From positions 1 to 64,000 of the forward strand of contig CALWSF010000011.1 of the NCBI GenBank assembly GCA_944384125.1: DNA of 64,000 nucleotides, in the 5' to 3' direction. How positions within the stretch are numbered: position 1 is the stretch's first letter; the number at the start of each line of letters is the position of its first letter. Under the pieces are notes generated by a model. It had not been told where the DNA came from, did not search any database, and saw only the letters and a program-made list of their open reading frames with translations. The stretch comes from an uncultured Lachnospiraceae bacterium (GTDB taxonomy: Bacteria; Bacillota; Clostridia; Lachnospirales; Lachnospiraceae). The translations under genes were made by a program, and so were the position numbers. Shown piece by piece: positions 26,801-35,267 of this stretch.

Positions 26801-27423
26801 ATGTCAATGCCATTGAGGATTACCGGGATGTATCAGAGCGGTATGAATTTATGAAGACCCAGCATGATGATCTGTCCGCTGCGGAGGCCGCACTTCTTAA
26901 AATCATCGATGAGCTGGATACGGGAATGCGGCGTCAGTTCAATGAAAAATTTGCTGAGATACGGCGGGAATTTGACAAGGTTTTTAAAGAGCTGTTCGGC
27001 GGGGGAAACGGAACGCTTGAGCTTGCGGAGGACGAGGATATTCTCGAGGCAGGAATTCAGATTATTTCCCAGCCTCCTGGAAAGAAACTGCAGAATATGA
27101 TGCAGTTATCAGGAGGAGAGAAGGCGCTGACGGCCATTGCCCTGCTTTTTGCCATTCAGAATCTGAAGCCTTCGCCATTCTGTCTTCTGGATGAGATTGA
27201 GGCGGCTCTTGACGATTCAAATGTGGATCGGTTTGCGGGGTATCTCCACAAACTGACAAAATATACACAGTTTATTGTTATAACGCACCGAAGGGGAACA
27301 ATGGTTGCCTCAGACAGACTGTACGGTATTACCATGCAGGAAAAAGGTGTATCAACGCTGGTTTCCGTTAATCTGATAGAGGAGGAGCTGGAAAAAGCGG
27401 AAAAGAAGGAGGAAGCAGGATGA
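23839..27423 (+). CDS. smc: Chromosome segregation protein SMC
   Basis: 1194 residues. Order: N-terminal ATPase half with Walker A GIVGPNGSGKSNVADAVRW (residues 30-48), a long coiled coil, the hinge around residues 510-660 (GYGGSIRRVMEVRD, GALVx-like SAGGSMTGG end), a returning coiled coil, then the C-terminal half with the ABC signature QLSGGEKALTAIALLFA near 1088 and Walker B FCLLDEIEAALDD near 1113. It works with ScpA-ScpB to fold and separate chromosomes. The stop overlaps the ftsY start by 4 bp (ATGA). Confidence 0.97.
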   Translation: MYLKSIEIQGFKSFANKILFEFHNGITGIVGPNGSGKSNVADAVRWVLGEQRIKQLRGGTMQDVIFAGTQLRKPQGFAYVAITLDNSDHKLPISFDEVTISRRLYRSGESEYRINGSACRLKDINELFYDTGIGKEGYSIIGQGQIDKILSGRPEERRELFDEAAGIVKFKRRKVIAQKKLEDEKQNLLRVTDILAELEKQVGPLKKQAETAREYLRLKEGLKNCEVNLFLAESAEIKKQIAQVEENESVLSADREGVRVESEKLKAEYDELSSELDGLDAVIAGKREMAGAAGLESQTLEGRIEVLKEQINTERMNEEHIRSRIEAIDEELAQKKEQVRTYRQEREELSGTIRDIKENLLAAENRVSGMDLQIADRETKIEEAKAAVISALNEKAGLAAERQRYETMLEQVDVRRAEVSQKLLKFKSDESVQEEQLERERQILEGLKKEESGLKEREAACQKKYADAESEIRRLNRRLTDTQQNYHTSHTKLESMRNLAERYEGYGGSIRRVMEVRDRVFGIHGVVADIIATTKEYETAIETALGGSIQNIVTDSEQTAKQLIEYLKKNRYGRATFLPLTSVSGKGGFSQTAALSEPGVLGLASSLVTADETYKGLIEYLLGRVVVVDQIDHAIALAKKFRYSLRIVTLDGELLSAGGSMTGGAFKNSSNLLGRRREIEELEAACKKALVQVEAIQKELVSNEGVLAAVKEELAETGNRQQAVRLEQNTASLRMAQLEEKCREIAESSSDLRMENEELESQIRELREKKESLSGETSRLELLSQSKSRTVEEETEMLAKLRQEREQASKELSDVQLRASEIRQRDSFIEENLRRVIREEEHLSEEKSHLEESSAGSGGNIAAREQEIEEIRIQIGAKKEEILALEQDIQENLQKKEERAKRQKTFFERREDLNQRLSLLERDGFRLQGQRERLQERLEGHISHMWNEYEITFQTAEELRNPDPEPIPAMKKRIEGLKNDIRGLGNVNVNAIEDYRDVSERYEFMKTQHDDLSAAEAALLKIIDELDTGMRRQFNEKFAEIRREFDKVFKELFGGGNGTLELAEDEDILEAGIQIISQPPGKKLQNMMQLSGGEKALTAIALLFAIQNLKPSPFCLLDEIEAALDDSNVDRFAGYLHKLTKYTQFIVITHRRGTMVASDRLYGITMQEKGVSTLVSVNLIEEELEKAEKKEEAG

Positions 27424-28355
27424 GCGAGGGAAAAAAAGGTTTTTTCGGCCGTCTGGTTGAAGGACTGACAAAGACGAGAAATTCCATTGTGACAGGCATT
27501 GATTCCGTGTTCAGCGGTTTTTCGGCCATAGATGACGACTTTTACGAGGAGATAGAGGAGACTCTGATCATGGGAGATCTGGGAATTCAGACTACCATGG
27601 CGATTGTAGAGGATCTGCGCAAAAAGGTAAAGGAAAATCATATCAAGGAACCGGCGGAATGCAAGGAACTTCTCATAAGCAGCATTAAAAGCCAGATGGA
27701 TCTGGGAGAAAATGCGTATGAGTTTGAAAACCGCAAGTCAGTTGTGCTTGTAATCGGTGTAAACGGTGTGGGAAAGACTACATCCGTTGGAAAGCTGGCA
27801 GGACAGCTTAAGGATCAGGGAAAACGGGTTATTCTGGCTGCAGCGGATACATTCCGTGCGGCAGCTGTTGAGCAGCTTACGGAGTGGGCCGGCCGGGCCG
27901 GTGTGGAGATTATCGCGCAGCAGGAAGGATCCGATCCGGCAGCGGTAATCTATGATGCAATTGCGGCAGCTAAATCCAGAGGGGCGGACGTTCTTATCTG
28001 TGATACGGCCGGGCGCCTTCACAATAAGAAAAATCTGATGGAAGAGCTGAAAAAGATTAACCGTATTATTGACAAGGAATACCCGGAAGCGTACCGGGAG
28101 ACACTGGTGGTTCTTGACGGAACAACGGGACAGAATGCTCTTTCTCAGGCGCGCCAGTTTATGGAAGCAGCGCAGATTACGGGAATTATTCTGACAAAAC
28201 TGGATGGAACGGCCAAGGGAGGAATTGCGGTTGCGATTCAGTCAGAATTAGGGATACCCGTAAAATATATTGGAATCGGGGAAAAGATTGATGATCTCCA
28301 GAAATTTAATGCCGATGATTTTGTGAATGCACTTTTTAACCGGGATAAGAACTGA
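27420..28355 (+). CDS. ftsY: Signal recognition particle receptor FtsY
   Basis: 311 residues with a short N-terminal region, lacking the long acidic A domain of the E. coli protein. The SRP GTPase motifs are G1 GVNGVGKTTSVGKLAG, the DTFRAAAVEQL box, DTAGRLHNKKNLMEEL, TKLDGTAKGG and the C-terminal GIGEKIDDLQKFN. It docks Ffh-ribosome complexes at the membrane. Translation is coupled to smc through a 4-bp overlap. ylxM-ffh, which follow ftsY in Bacillus, are 20 kb away here. Confidence 0.97.
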   Translation: MSEGKKGFFGRLVEGLTKTRNSIVTGIDSVFSGFSAIDDDFYEEIEETLIMGDLGIQTTMAIVEDLRKKVKENHIKEPAECKELLISSIKSQMDLGENAYEFENRKSVVLVIGVNGVGKTTSVGKLAGQLKDQGKRVILAAADTFRAAAVEQLTEWAGRAGVEIIAQQEGSDPAAVIYDAIAAAKSRGADVLICDTAGRLHNKKNLMEELKKINRIIDKEYPEAYRETLVVLDGTTGQNALSQARQFMEAAQITGIILTKLDGTAKGGIAVAIQSELGIPVKYIGIGEKIDDLQKFNADDFVNALFNRDKN

Positions 28356-28449
28356 AAAGGACAGGCAGAAGGCCGGAATCAGGAAACGGCCCGGGACGGC
28401 AGAATGACAGCACAGACAGAAGAAATACAATTGAAAGGAAGAGACGATC

Positions 28450-29730
28450 ATGAAAGAGAGCAAAAAAGAGACGGTAGAAGAGGAAAAGAGCAAAGAAGAG
28501 CGGGAAGGTCTTACTCTGGAAAAGTTCGAGGAAGCTACGGAGGCAGTGGGAAAGGTTATATCCGAGACAAAGCTTGTTTACAGTGAGTATTTCTCAAACT
28601 CTACGGGAAACAGGGTCTACTTCAAGCCTGAGAATATGCAATATACAGGAGCCTATAAGGTTCGCGGAGCTTATTATAAAATAAGCACTCTGACGGATGA
28701 GGAGAAGTCCAGAGGACTTATTACGGCATCTGCCGGAAACCATGCCCAGGGCGTCGCCTATGCGGCAAAGCTGGCCGGCTGCAGGGCTACGATTGTCATG
28801 CCCACAACCACTCCCCTCATGAAGGTAAACAGAACCAGAAGCTATGGGGCTGAGGTTGTTTTACACGGCGATGTGTTTGATGATGCGCTTGCCTGTGCCA
28901 ATGAGCTGGCTGCTGAGCACGGCTATACATTTATTCATCCGTTCAATGATCTCGATGTTGCTACCGGGCAGGGAACCATCGCGATGGAAATTATTAAGGA
29001 GCTTCCCACTGTGGACTACATTCTTGTTCCCATAGGAGGCGGCGGACTCTGCACAGGCGTTGCGACGCTGGCAAAGCTCTTAAATCCGAAGATTAAAGTC
29101 ATCGGCGTGGAGCCGGCGGGGGCAAACTGCATGCAGGAATCCTTAAAAGCGGGAGAGGTCATTACACTGCCCTCCATAAATACCATTGCGGACGGAACTG
29201 CCGTACAGCGCCCCGGCGATCTTCTGTTCCCTTATATTCAGAAGAATGTGGATGACATTATCACGATTGATGACTCAGAGCTCATTGTGGCATTCCTGGA
29301 TATGGTGGAAAACCATAAGATGATCGTTGAGAACTCCGGCCTTCTTACAGTTGCGGCATTAAAGCATCTGCATGTGTCCAAAAAGAAGATCGTCTCAATC
29401 CTGAGCGGAGGAAATATGGATGTAATTACAATGGCATCCATTGTTCAGCACGGACTGATTCAGAGAGACAGAGTGTTTACTGTTTCTGTCCTTCTTCCGG
29501 ACAAGCCCGGCGAACTTGCAAAGGTAGCTACGCTCATGGCTGAGGAGCAGGGAAATGTAATAAAGCTGGAGCACAATCAGTTCGTAAGTATCAACCGCAA
29601 CGCAGCGGTGGAACTGCGCATCACGGTGGAAGCCTTCGGAACAGAGCACAAAAACCGGATTGTGGATGCTCTGAAAGCAGCAGGGTACCGCCCGAAGCTG
29701 GTAAAATCCAAAAGTATTTACGATGTGTAG
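28450..29730 (+). CDS. ilvA: Threonine ammonia-lyase with C-terminal ACT domain
   Basis: 426 residues. It deaminates threonine to 2-oxobutyrate and ammonia using pyridoxal phosphate. The PLP lysine is in YTGAYKVRGAYYK, the phosphate-binding loop is PIGGGGLCTGV, and SAGNHAQGVAYAA is the substrate-site loop. An ACT domain (residues about 345-420, beginning FTVSVLLPDKPGELAKVA) suggests amino-acid feedback, typical of the shorter TdcB/IlvA class. About 25 N-terminal residues are low-complexity and charged (Lys/Glu), an unusual extension. Start follows AAAGGAAGAG. Biosynthetic and catabolic roles cannot be separated by sequence. Confidence 0.93.
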   Translation: MKESKKETVEEEKSKEEREGLTLEKFEEATEAVGKVISETKLVYSEYFSNSTGNRVYFKPENMQYTGAYKVRGAYYKISTLTDEEKSRGLITASAGNHAQGVAYAAKLAGCRATIVMPTTTPLMKVNRTRSYGAEVVLHGDVFDDALACANELAAEHGYTFIHPFNDLDVATGQGTIAMEIIKELPTVDYILVPIGGGGLCTGVATLAKLLNPKIKVIGVEPAGANCMQESLKAGEVITLPSINTIADGTAVQRPGDLLFPYIQKNVDDIITIDDSELIVAFLDMVENHKMIVENSGLLTVAALKHLHVSKKKIVSILSGGNMDVITMASIVQHGLIQRDRVFTVSVLLPDKPGELAKVATLMAEEQGNVIKLEHNQFVSINRNAAVELRITVEAFGTEHKNRIVDALKAAGYRPKLVKSKSIYDV

Positions 29731-29744
29731 AATAAAGGAAAATC

Positions 29745-30998
29745 ATGTATAAAATAGATAAAGAGATCCCGCTCATAAAAAACATGATTTATTTTATAAA
29801 GTGGAGTCTGGCATCTCTGACTATCGGACTTGTAACGGGCGCTGTGGGAACAGCCTTTGGACACGGCGTCCTCCGGGCTTCTGCGTTTTTTTCGGCCCAC
29901 CCGTTTATGGTACTTTTTCTCCCTGTATCAGGGCTTATAATTCTAGGAATTTACCATCTGCTCAGGGAAGAAAAAAACCGGGGAACCAATATGGTCATAG
30001 AGGCTATCTATTCGGATACAGAGGTCAGTTTCACGACACTTCCGGCCATTTTTCTGGGGACAATTCTGACTCATCTGGCAGGAGGTTCCGCCGGACGGGA
30101 GGGAGCCGCTCTTCAGATGGGAGGAAGCATCGGCAATCAGTTTGCCAGAGTATTTCATCTGGACGAGAAGGATAAGAAAATTGCTGTGATGTGCGGAATG
30201 AGCGGAACGTTTGCGGCACTTTTCGGAACGCCGCTGGCGGCAGCCGTTTTTTCAATGGAAGTTATCAGCATTGGCGTGATGTATTATGCCGCTCTCGTGC
30301 CGTGTCTGTTTTCTGCCTTTGTGGGGGCATATGTGTCGGGAAATCTGGGGCTTGTCCCTGAAGCGTTTGAGATAGGGACGTTTCCTGCTTTCGATCTTAA
30401 AGGAGCCGTGGTAATTGTAGTTTTCGGCATGTTCTGTGCGGTTGCCTCCGAATTCTTCTGCATTTCTCTCCACAGGGCGGAAGGACTTTATAAAAAGTAT
30501 CTTCCCTCTCCTTTTAAGAGAATCGTGTCGGGAGGCGTGCTCGTGGCGGTTATGACGCTGGCTGTCGGGACGACCCGCTATAACGGGAGCGGAATCAGTC
30601 TCATTGAAGAGTGCTTTGCAGGCAATGTAAAAGTGTGGGATTTTGCGGTCAAAATTCTTTTTACTGTTGTCACACTGGAGGCCGGATTTAAAGGCGGAGA
30701 AATTGTGCCGACACTGGCAATAGGGGCATCCTTCGGTGCGGCAGTCGCTCTGCTTACGGGCCAGCCTCTGGGACTGATGACGGCATGCGGGATGCTGGGG
30801 CTGTTTGTGGGGGTAACCAACTGTCCTATCTCCACGCTTCTTCTGGGATTTGAAATGTTCGGCTACCGGGCCATGCCATATTTTGCACTTGTCATTGCGG
30901 TCAGTTTTACTCTGTCAGGTTATTACAGTCTTTATGCAAGCCAGAAATTTGTCTACTCAAAAACAAGGACAGAATATATTAACAGAAAGACAAACTAA
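29745..30998 (+). CDS. ClC-family chloride channel/antiporter, possibly fluoride type
   Basis: 417 residues with about ten membrane helices and no CBS domains. The ClC signature GGSAGREGAALQMGGSIG holds the gating Glu (GREG). The protein has RGTNMVIEAIY where chloride-type ClCs have a GSGIP motif, and its later loop is GVTNCPISTLLLGFEMFG. These deviations resemble the CLC-F fluoride/proton antiporter branch, but that is a judgement from memory of the family and needs a tree. No fluoride riboswitch precedes it; only 14 bp separate it from ilvA, so it is probably cotranscribed with ilvA. Confidence 0.85.
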   Translation: MYKIDKEIPLIKNMIYFIKWSLASLTIGLVTGAVGTAFGHGVLRASAFFSAHPFMVLFLPVSGLIILGIYHLLREEKNRGTNMVIEAIYSDTEVSFTTLPAIFLGTILTHLAGGSAGREGAALQMGGSIGNQFARVFHLDEKDKKIAVMCGMSGTFAALFGTPLAAAVFSMEVISIGVMYYAALVPCLFSAFVGAYVSGNLGLVPEAFEIGTFPAFDLKGAVVIVVFGMFCAVASEFFCISLHRAEGLYKKYLPSPFKRIVSGGVLVAVMTLAVGTTRYNGSGISLIEECFAGNVKVWDFAVKILFTVVTLEAGFKGGEIVPTLAIGASFGAAVALLTGQPLGLMTACGMLGLFVGVTNCPISTLLLGFEMFGYRAMPYFALVIAVSFTLSGYYSLYASQKFVYSKTRTEYINRKTN

Positions 30999-31181
30999 GA
31001 GGAGACAGGCCGGGAAATCCGCAGGAAATTTATATCGCACATTCGTGACTTTTGTGGTAAAATAGCTAATGATAAGGCGCGGACAGGATGAATTGTTTCC
31101 GCAAAGCCTTTTTGAGGAAAACGCAGTTTGCCGGTATGGCTTATCCAAGACTGCGGACAAACTTTACAGGAGAGACCGAGA

Positions 31182-31883
31182 ATGAAATGGAAACGGGTAT
31201 TGCTCAAACTGAGCGGTGAAGCCCTGGCGGGCGAGAAGAAAACTGGTTTTGATGAGGCGACGGTCAAGGAGGTCGCAAGACAGGTCAAAGCGGCAGTGGA
31301 GGAAGGCGTTGAGGTCGGCATTGTAATCGGCGGAGGAAATTTCTGGAGAGGCCGTGAGAGCAATGCGATTGATCGCACCAAGGCAGATCAGATCGGGATG
31401 CTTGCTACTGTTATGAACTGTATTTATGTGTCAGAAATATTCAGAAGCGAAGGGATGATGACGCAGATTCTGACTCCCTTTGAGTGCGGCTCCATGACGA
31501 AGCTCTTTTCAAAGGACAGAGCCAACAAATATTTTTCCAGAGGAATGGTGGTATTTTTTGCCGGCGGAACGGGACATCCCTATTTTTCTACGGATACGGG
31601 CGTGGCTCTCAGAGCCATTGAGATGGAGGCGGACTGCATTCTCCTGGCAAAGGCGATAGACGGTGTGTACGACAGCGATCCCAAGCTGAATCCGGAGGCA
31701 AAGAAATATGATTCTCTTTCTATCCAGGAAGTGATCGATAAAAAGCTTGCAGTAGTAGATCTGACGGCTTCCATCATGTGCATGGAGAATCATGTGCCGA
31801 TGGCTGTGTTCAGTCTGAATGAGAAAGACGGCATCGTCAATGCGATGCGCGGAAAAATAAATGGTACGGTAGTTACCGCATAA
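31182..31883 (+). CDS. pyrH: UMP kinase
   Basis: 233 residues from the ATG with AGGAGAG 7 nt upstream. It phosphorylates UMP to UDP and is the usual allosteric, hexameric bacterial enzyme of the amino-acid kinase fold. Seen: RVLLKLSGEALAGEK, VGIVIGGGNFWRGR, the AFFAGGTGHPYFSTDT-like loop (FFAGGTGHPYFSTDTG) and AKAIDGVYDSDPKLNP. It heads a run of eight same-strand genes to polC. The genes rpsB-tsf, normally just upstream of pyrH, are missing; a ClC gene takes their place. Confidence 0.96.
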   Translation: MKWKRVLLKLSGEALAGEKKTGFDEATVKEVARQVKAAVEEGVEVGIVIGGGNFWRGRESNAIDRTKADQIGMLATVMNCIYVSEIFRSEGMMTQILTPFECGSMTKLFSKDRANKYFSRGMVVFFAGGTGHPYFSTDTGVALRAIEMEADCILLAKAIDGVYDSDPKLNPEAKKYDSLSIQEVIDKKLAVVDLTASIMCMENHVPMAVFSLNEKDGIVNAMRGKINGTVVTA

Positions 31884-31895
31884 CAGGAGGTTTAT

Positions 31896-32450
31896 ATGCA
31901 GGAAAAGTTGAAAGTTTACGAGGAGAAGATGGACAAGTCCTACGATGCGCTGCTGAATGAGTATGCGTCTATTCGTGCGGGGCGTGCAAATCCGCATGTT
32001 CTGGACAAACTTCGGGTAGATTATTACGGAGCGCCCACACCGCTTCAGCAGGTAGCAAATATTTCCGTGCCGGAGCCGAGAATGATTCTGATTCAGCCCT
32101 GGGAGAAGAAGCTGATAAAAGATATTGAAAAGGCCATCCTGACTTCTGATCTGGGAATCAACCCCAACAATGACGGAATGTCGATCCGTCTTGTATTTCC
32201 TGAGCTCACGGAGGAGCGCAGAAAAGATCTGGCGAAGGATGTAAAGAAGAAGGGCGAGGGAGCCAAGGTTGCGATCCGCAACATCCGCCGCGACGCCAAT
32301 GATGCCATCAAAAAGATGGAGAAAGCGGGAGAGATTTCCGAGGACGAGCAGGCTGAGGGCGAAGAGAAGATCCAGAAGATGACGGATAAGATGATCGCAA
32401 AGATTGACAAGGCTGTGGAGACAAAGACACAGGAGATTATGACGGTATAA
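31896..32450 (+). CDS. frr: Ribosome recycling factor
   Basis: 184 residues, all typical of [50 protein letters not shown] and VRLVFPxLTEERR-like [15 protein letters not shown]. It splits post-termination ribosomes with EF-G. Start follows ACAGGAGG. It sits 12 bp after pyrH, the classical order, and leads into uppS. Confidence 0.97.
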   Translation: MQEKLKVYEEKMDKSYDALLNEYASIRAGRANPHVLDKLRVDYYGAPTPLQQVANISVPEPRMILIQPWEKKLIKDIEKAILTSDLGINPNNDGMSIRLVFPELTEERRKDLAKDVKKKGEGAKVAIRNIRRDANDAIKKMEKAGEISEDEQAEGEEKIQKMTDKMIAKIDKAVETKTQEIMTV

Positions 32451-32560
32451 CACTTTTGATAATAAACGGCGTGAAGGTGCCGGCTGATCGGGCTGAGTGG
32501 CATTTAAGGATATATCCCAAAATGGCCTCCCGGCCCGATTCTGTGAGGAGGAAAATGAGG

Positions 32561-33286
32561 ATGGAAAAAGCGCTGGACGAGCTTATAATTCCGCAGCATG
32601 TGGCCCTTATTCTGGATGGAAACGGCCGATGGGCAAAAAAGAGAGGCCTTCCGAGGACGGCCGGCCATAAGCAGGGGTGTGTCACAGTAGAGAAGACGGT
32701 GGAGGATGCTGCCAGACTGGGAATCCGGTATCTGACGGTTTACGGCTTTTCCACGGAAAACTGGAAGCGGTCAGCAGAAGAGGTGGGAGCTCTGATGCAG
32801 CTTTTCCGCTATTATCTGAAACGGCTTTTAAAGATTGCGAAAGCAAACAATGTCAGAGTGAAAATGATCGGGGACAGAACCCGTTTTGATAGAGATATTA
32901 TTGAGGGAATTAACCGCCTGGAGAACGAGACGGCGGATAATACCGGAATGACATTTGTTATTGCAGTGAATTACGGAGGACGCGACGAGATCACAAGAGC
33001 GGTGCGTCATATGATAAAAGATGCTGCAGACGGAAAACTGGATGGGGAGTCCGTGACAGAGCAGACGGTTGCATCTTATCTGGATACGGCGGGAATCCCG
33101 GATCCGGATCTTCTGATTCGGACAAGCGGGGAGATACGCCTCTCCAACTATCTTCTGTGGCAGCTTGCCTACAGTGAAATTTATATAACGGACTGTCTGT
33201 GGCCCGATTTTAACCGTGATGAGCTTATAAAGGCGATAGAACAGTACAATAATAGAGACAGGCGCTTTGGAGGCGCTAAGGCTTAA
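32561..33286 (+). CDS. uppS: Undecaprenyl diphosphate synthase (isoprenyl transferase)
   Basis: About 241 residues from the ATG with AGGAGG 9 nt upstream. A second ATG two codons earlier is possible, and the frame is open further upstream from 32456. The catalytic P-loop Asp is in VALILDGNGRWAKKRGLPR. GHKQG, YGFSTENWKRS and RTSGEIRLSNYLLWQ plus the C-terminal WPDF complete the cis-prenyltransferase signature. It condenses isopentenyl diphosphate to the C55 carrier for wall synthesis. dxr and ispG downstream supply its precursors. Confidence 0.95.
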   Translation: MEKALDELIIPQHVALILDGNGRWAKKRGLPRTAGHKQGCVTVEKTVEDAARLGIRYLTVYGFSTENWKRSAEEVGALMQLFRYYLKRLLKIAKANNVRVKMIGDRTRFDRDIIEGINRLENETADNTGMTFVIAVNYGGRDEITRAVRHMIKDAADGKLDGESVTEQTVASYLDTAGIPDPDLLIRTSGEIRLSNYLLWQLAYSEIYITDCLWPDFNRDELIKAIEQYNNRDRRFGGAKA

Positions 33287-33297
33287 GGAGGTTCGCA

Positions 33298-34098
33298 ATG
33301 TTCCGGACAAGGCTGATAAGCGGTATCGTGCTGGTGCTTCTGGCTATGGTGGTGGTTCCAAGAGGAGGGGCGCTGCTTTACTGTGTGACGGCGGCCATTT
33401 CGCTCATTGGCATGTTTGAGCTTTACCGCGTGATGAAAATCGAGAGAGAAGTGCCGGGGCTGGTGGGTTACGCCGCCTGTCTCGCTTATTATGGAATCGT
33501 ATGGTTTGAGGGGCAGCAGTATGTGACCCTTCTGGCGATTGCGGCGCTGATGCTCCTTATGACGGTTTACGTTTTTACTTTTCCCAGATATGGAACGGAA
33601 CAGATAACAGTTGCCTTTTTCGGAATCTTTTATCTGGGTGTCATGCTGTCCTATCTTTACCAGGTGCGGGCGATGGCGGACGGAAAATATCTGGTGTGGC
33701 TGATTTTCCTGAGCTCCTGGGGCTGTGACACATGTGCCTACTGTGTGGGCATGCTTCTGGGAAGACATAAGCTTGCTCCTGTTTTAAGTCCCAAAAAGTC
33801 CATTGAGGGTGCTGTCGGAGGCGTTGTGGGAGCAGCTGCACTGGGATTTCTTTATGCTTCTGTTTTCGGACACAGAATGATAGAAGTAACGGAGCCCCAG
33901 TTTGCCTGTGCCGGGGCCTGTGCCATAGCGGCAGTCATTTCGCAGATTGGAGATCTGGCTGCGTCGGCTATCAAGCGGAATCATAATGTTAAGGATTACG
34001 GTCATTTAATTCCGGGTCACGGCGGTGTGCTGGATCGGTTTGACAGCATGATTTTTACAGCTCCGGCTATCTACTTTGCGGTATTATTTTTACGGTAA
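33298..34098 (+). CDS. cdsA: Phosphatidate cytidylyltransferase
   Basis: 266 residues, eight or so membrane helices. The CDS signature is complete near the C-terminus: SAIKRNHNVKDYGHLIPGHG followed by VLDRFDS. It makes CDP-diacylglycerol from phosphatidate and CTP, the substrate of PssA encoded at 47.1 kb. The start follows AAGGAGG, 11 bp after uppS. The gene ends inside the leader of dxr, whose upstream reading frame overlaps it. Confidence 0.96.
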   Translation: MFRTRLISGIVLVLLAMVVVPRGGALLYCVTAAISLIGMFELYRVMKIEREVPGLVGYAACLAYYGIVWFEGQQYVTLLAIAALMLLMTVYVFTFPRYGTEQITVAFFGIFYLGVMLSYLYQVRAMADGKYLVWLIFLSSWGCDTCAYCVGMLLGRHKLAPVLSPKKSIEGAVGGVVGAAALGFLYASVFGHRMIEVTEPQFACAGACAIAAVISQIGDLAASAIKRNHNVKDYGHLIPGHGGVLDRFDSMIFTAPAIYFAVLFLR

Positions 34099-34123
34099 TG
34101 AATTTCCGAAGGGAAGGATTCAG

Positions 34124-35266
34124 ATGAAAAAGATTTCCATACTCGGTTCCACAGGTTCAATCGGAACTCAGACATTGGACGTGGTTCGAGTGAATAAAGA
34201 TATAGAAGTGACAGCGCTTGCCGCCGGGCACAATATAGATTTGCTTGAAAAGCAGATACGGGAATTTCGTCCTGCCATTGCATCTGTGTGGGATGAAAAA
34301 AAGGCTCTGGAACTTAAGACGAGGGTACGGGATCTGGATATTCGCGTGGAGTCAGGAATGGAGGGACTTCTGGCAGCGGCGACCGAGCCGGAGGCAGAGA
34401 TTGTTGTCACAGCCGTAGTCGGCATGATTGGTATCCGTCCTACCATAGCAGCGATGGAGGCAGGGAAAGACATTGCTCTGGCCAACAAAGAGACTCTTGT
34501 TACGGCCGGTCATATTATCATGCCTCTTGCACAGGAGAGAAAAGTGAAAATTCTGCCGGTTGACAGTGAGCACAGTGCTATTTTTCAGAGCCTGAACGGC
34601 GAGCGGATGAACCGGATTCACAAGATACTTCTGACGGCTTCAGGCGGCCCGTTCCGGGGAAAAACAAGAGCGGAGCTTACCGGGATTCAGGCAGAAGATG
34701 CGCTTAAGCATCCCAACTGGACGATGGGCAGGAAAATTACCATTGACAGTTCTACCATGGTAAACAAGGGACTGGAGGTTATGGAGGCCCGCTGGCTCTT
34801 CGATGTGTCCATGGATCAGGTACAGGTCGTGGTACAGCCTCAGAGCGTGATTCATTCCATGGTGGAGTTTGAAGACGGAGCAGTTATTGCTCAGCTCGGC
34901 ACCCCTGATATGAAGCTTCCGATTCAGTACGCGCTTTATTATCCGGAAAGAAGATTCCTTCCCGGGGAACGGTTAGATTTTGCGAAACTTGGGCAGATTA
35001 CATTTGAAGCGCCTGATTTTGAAAATTTCAGAGGACTTTCTCTTGCATACCATGCGGGACGGGAGGGAGGAACGCTCCCTACTGTTTTCAATGCGGCAAA
35101 CGAACTGGCTGTAAAGAAATTTCTGAATCGGGAGATAGGATATCTGACTATCACGGATATCATCGAGGCCGCCATGGAGCGGCATAAGACGGTTGCCAGC
35201 CCCTCTGTGGATGAGATTCTGGCGGCGGAACAGGAAACCTATGAATTTATAGAGAGCAGGTGGTAG
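34124..35266 (+). CDS. dxr: 1-deoxy-D-xylulose 5-phosphate reductoisomerase
   Basis: 380 residues from the ATG preceded by GGGAAGG; the frame is open upstream to 34076 but inside cdsA. It reduces DXP to MEP with NADPH, the first committed step of the MEP pathway. Motifs: ISILGSTGSIGTQTLDV (nucleotide site), LANKETLVTAG, PVDSEHSAIFQSL, LTASGGPFRG and MGRKITIDSSTMVNKGLE. rseP starts 1 bp after the stop. Confidence 0.97.
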   Translation: MKKISILGSTGSIGTQTLDVVRVNKDIEVTALAAGHNIDLLEKQIREFRPAIASVWDEKKALELKTRVRDLDIRVESGMEGLLAAATEPEAEIVVTAVVGMIGIRPTIAAMEAGKDIALANKETLVTAGHIIMPLAQERKVKILPVDSEHSAIFQSLNGERMNRIHKILLTASGGPFRGKTRAELTGIQAEDALKHPNWTMGRKITIDSSTMVNKGLEVMEARWLFDVSMDQVQVVVQPQSVIHSMVEFEDGAVIAQLGTPDMKLPIQYALYYPERRFLPGERLDFAKLGQITFEAPDFENFRGLSLAYHAGREGGTLPTVFNAANELAVKKFLNREIGYLTITDIIEAAMERHKTVASPSVDEILAAEQETYEFIESRW

Positions 35267-35267
35267 A

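Noticed and set aside
29731..29744. Fluoride riboswitch before the ClC gene
   Set aside because: Only 14 bp separate it from ilvA, leaving no room.
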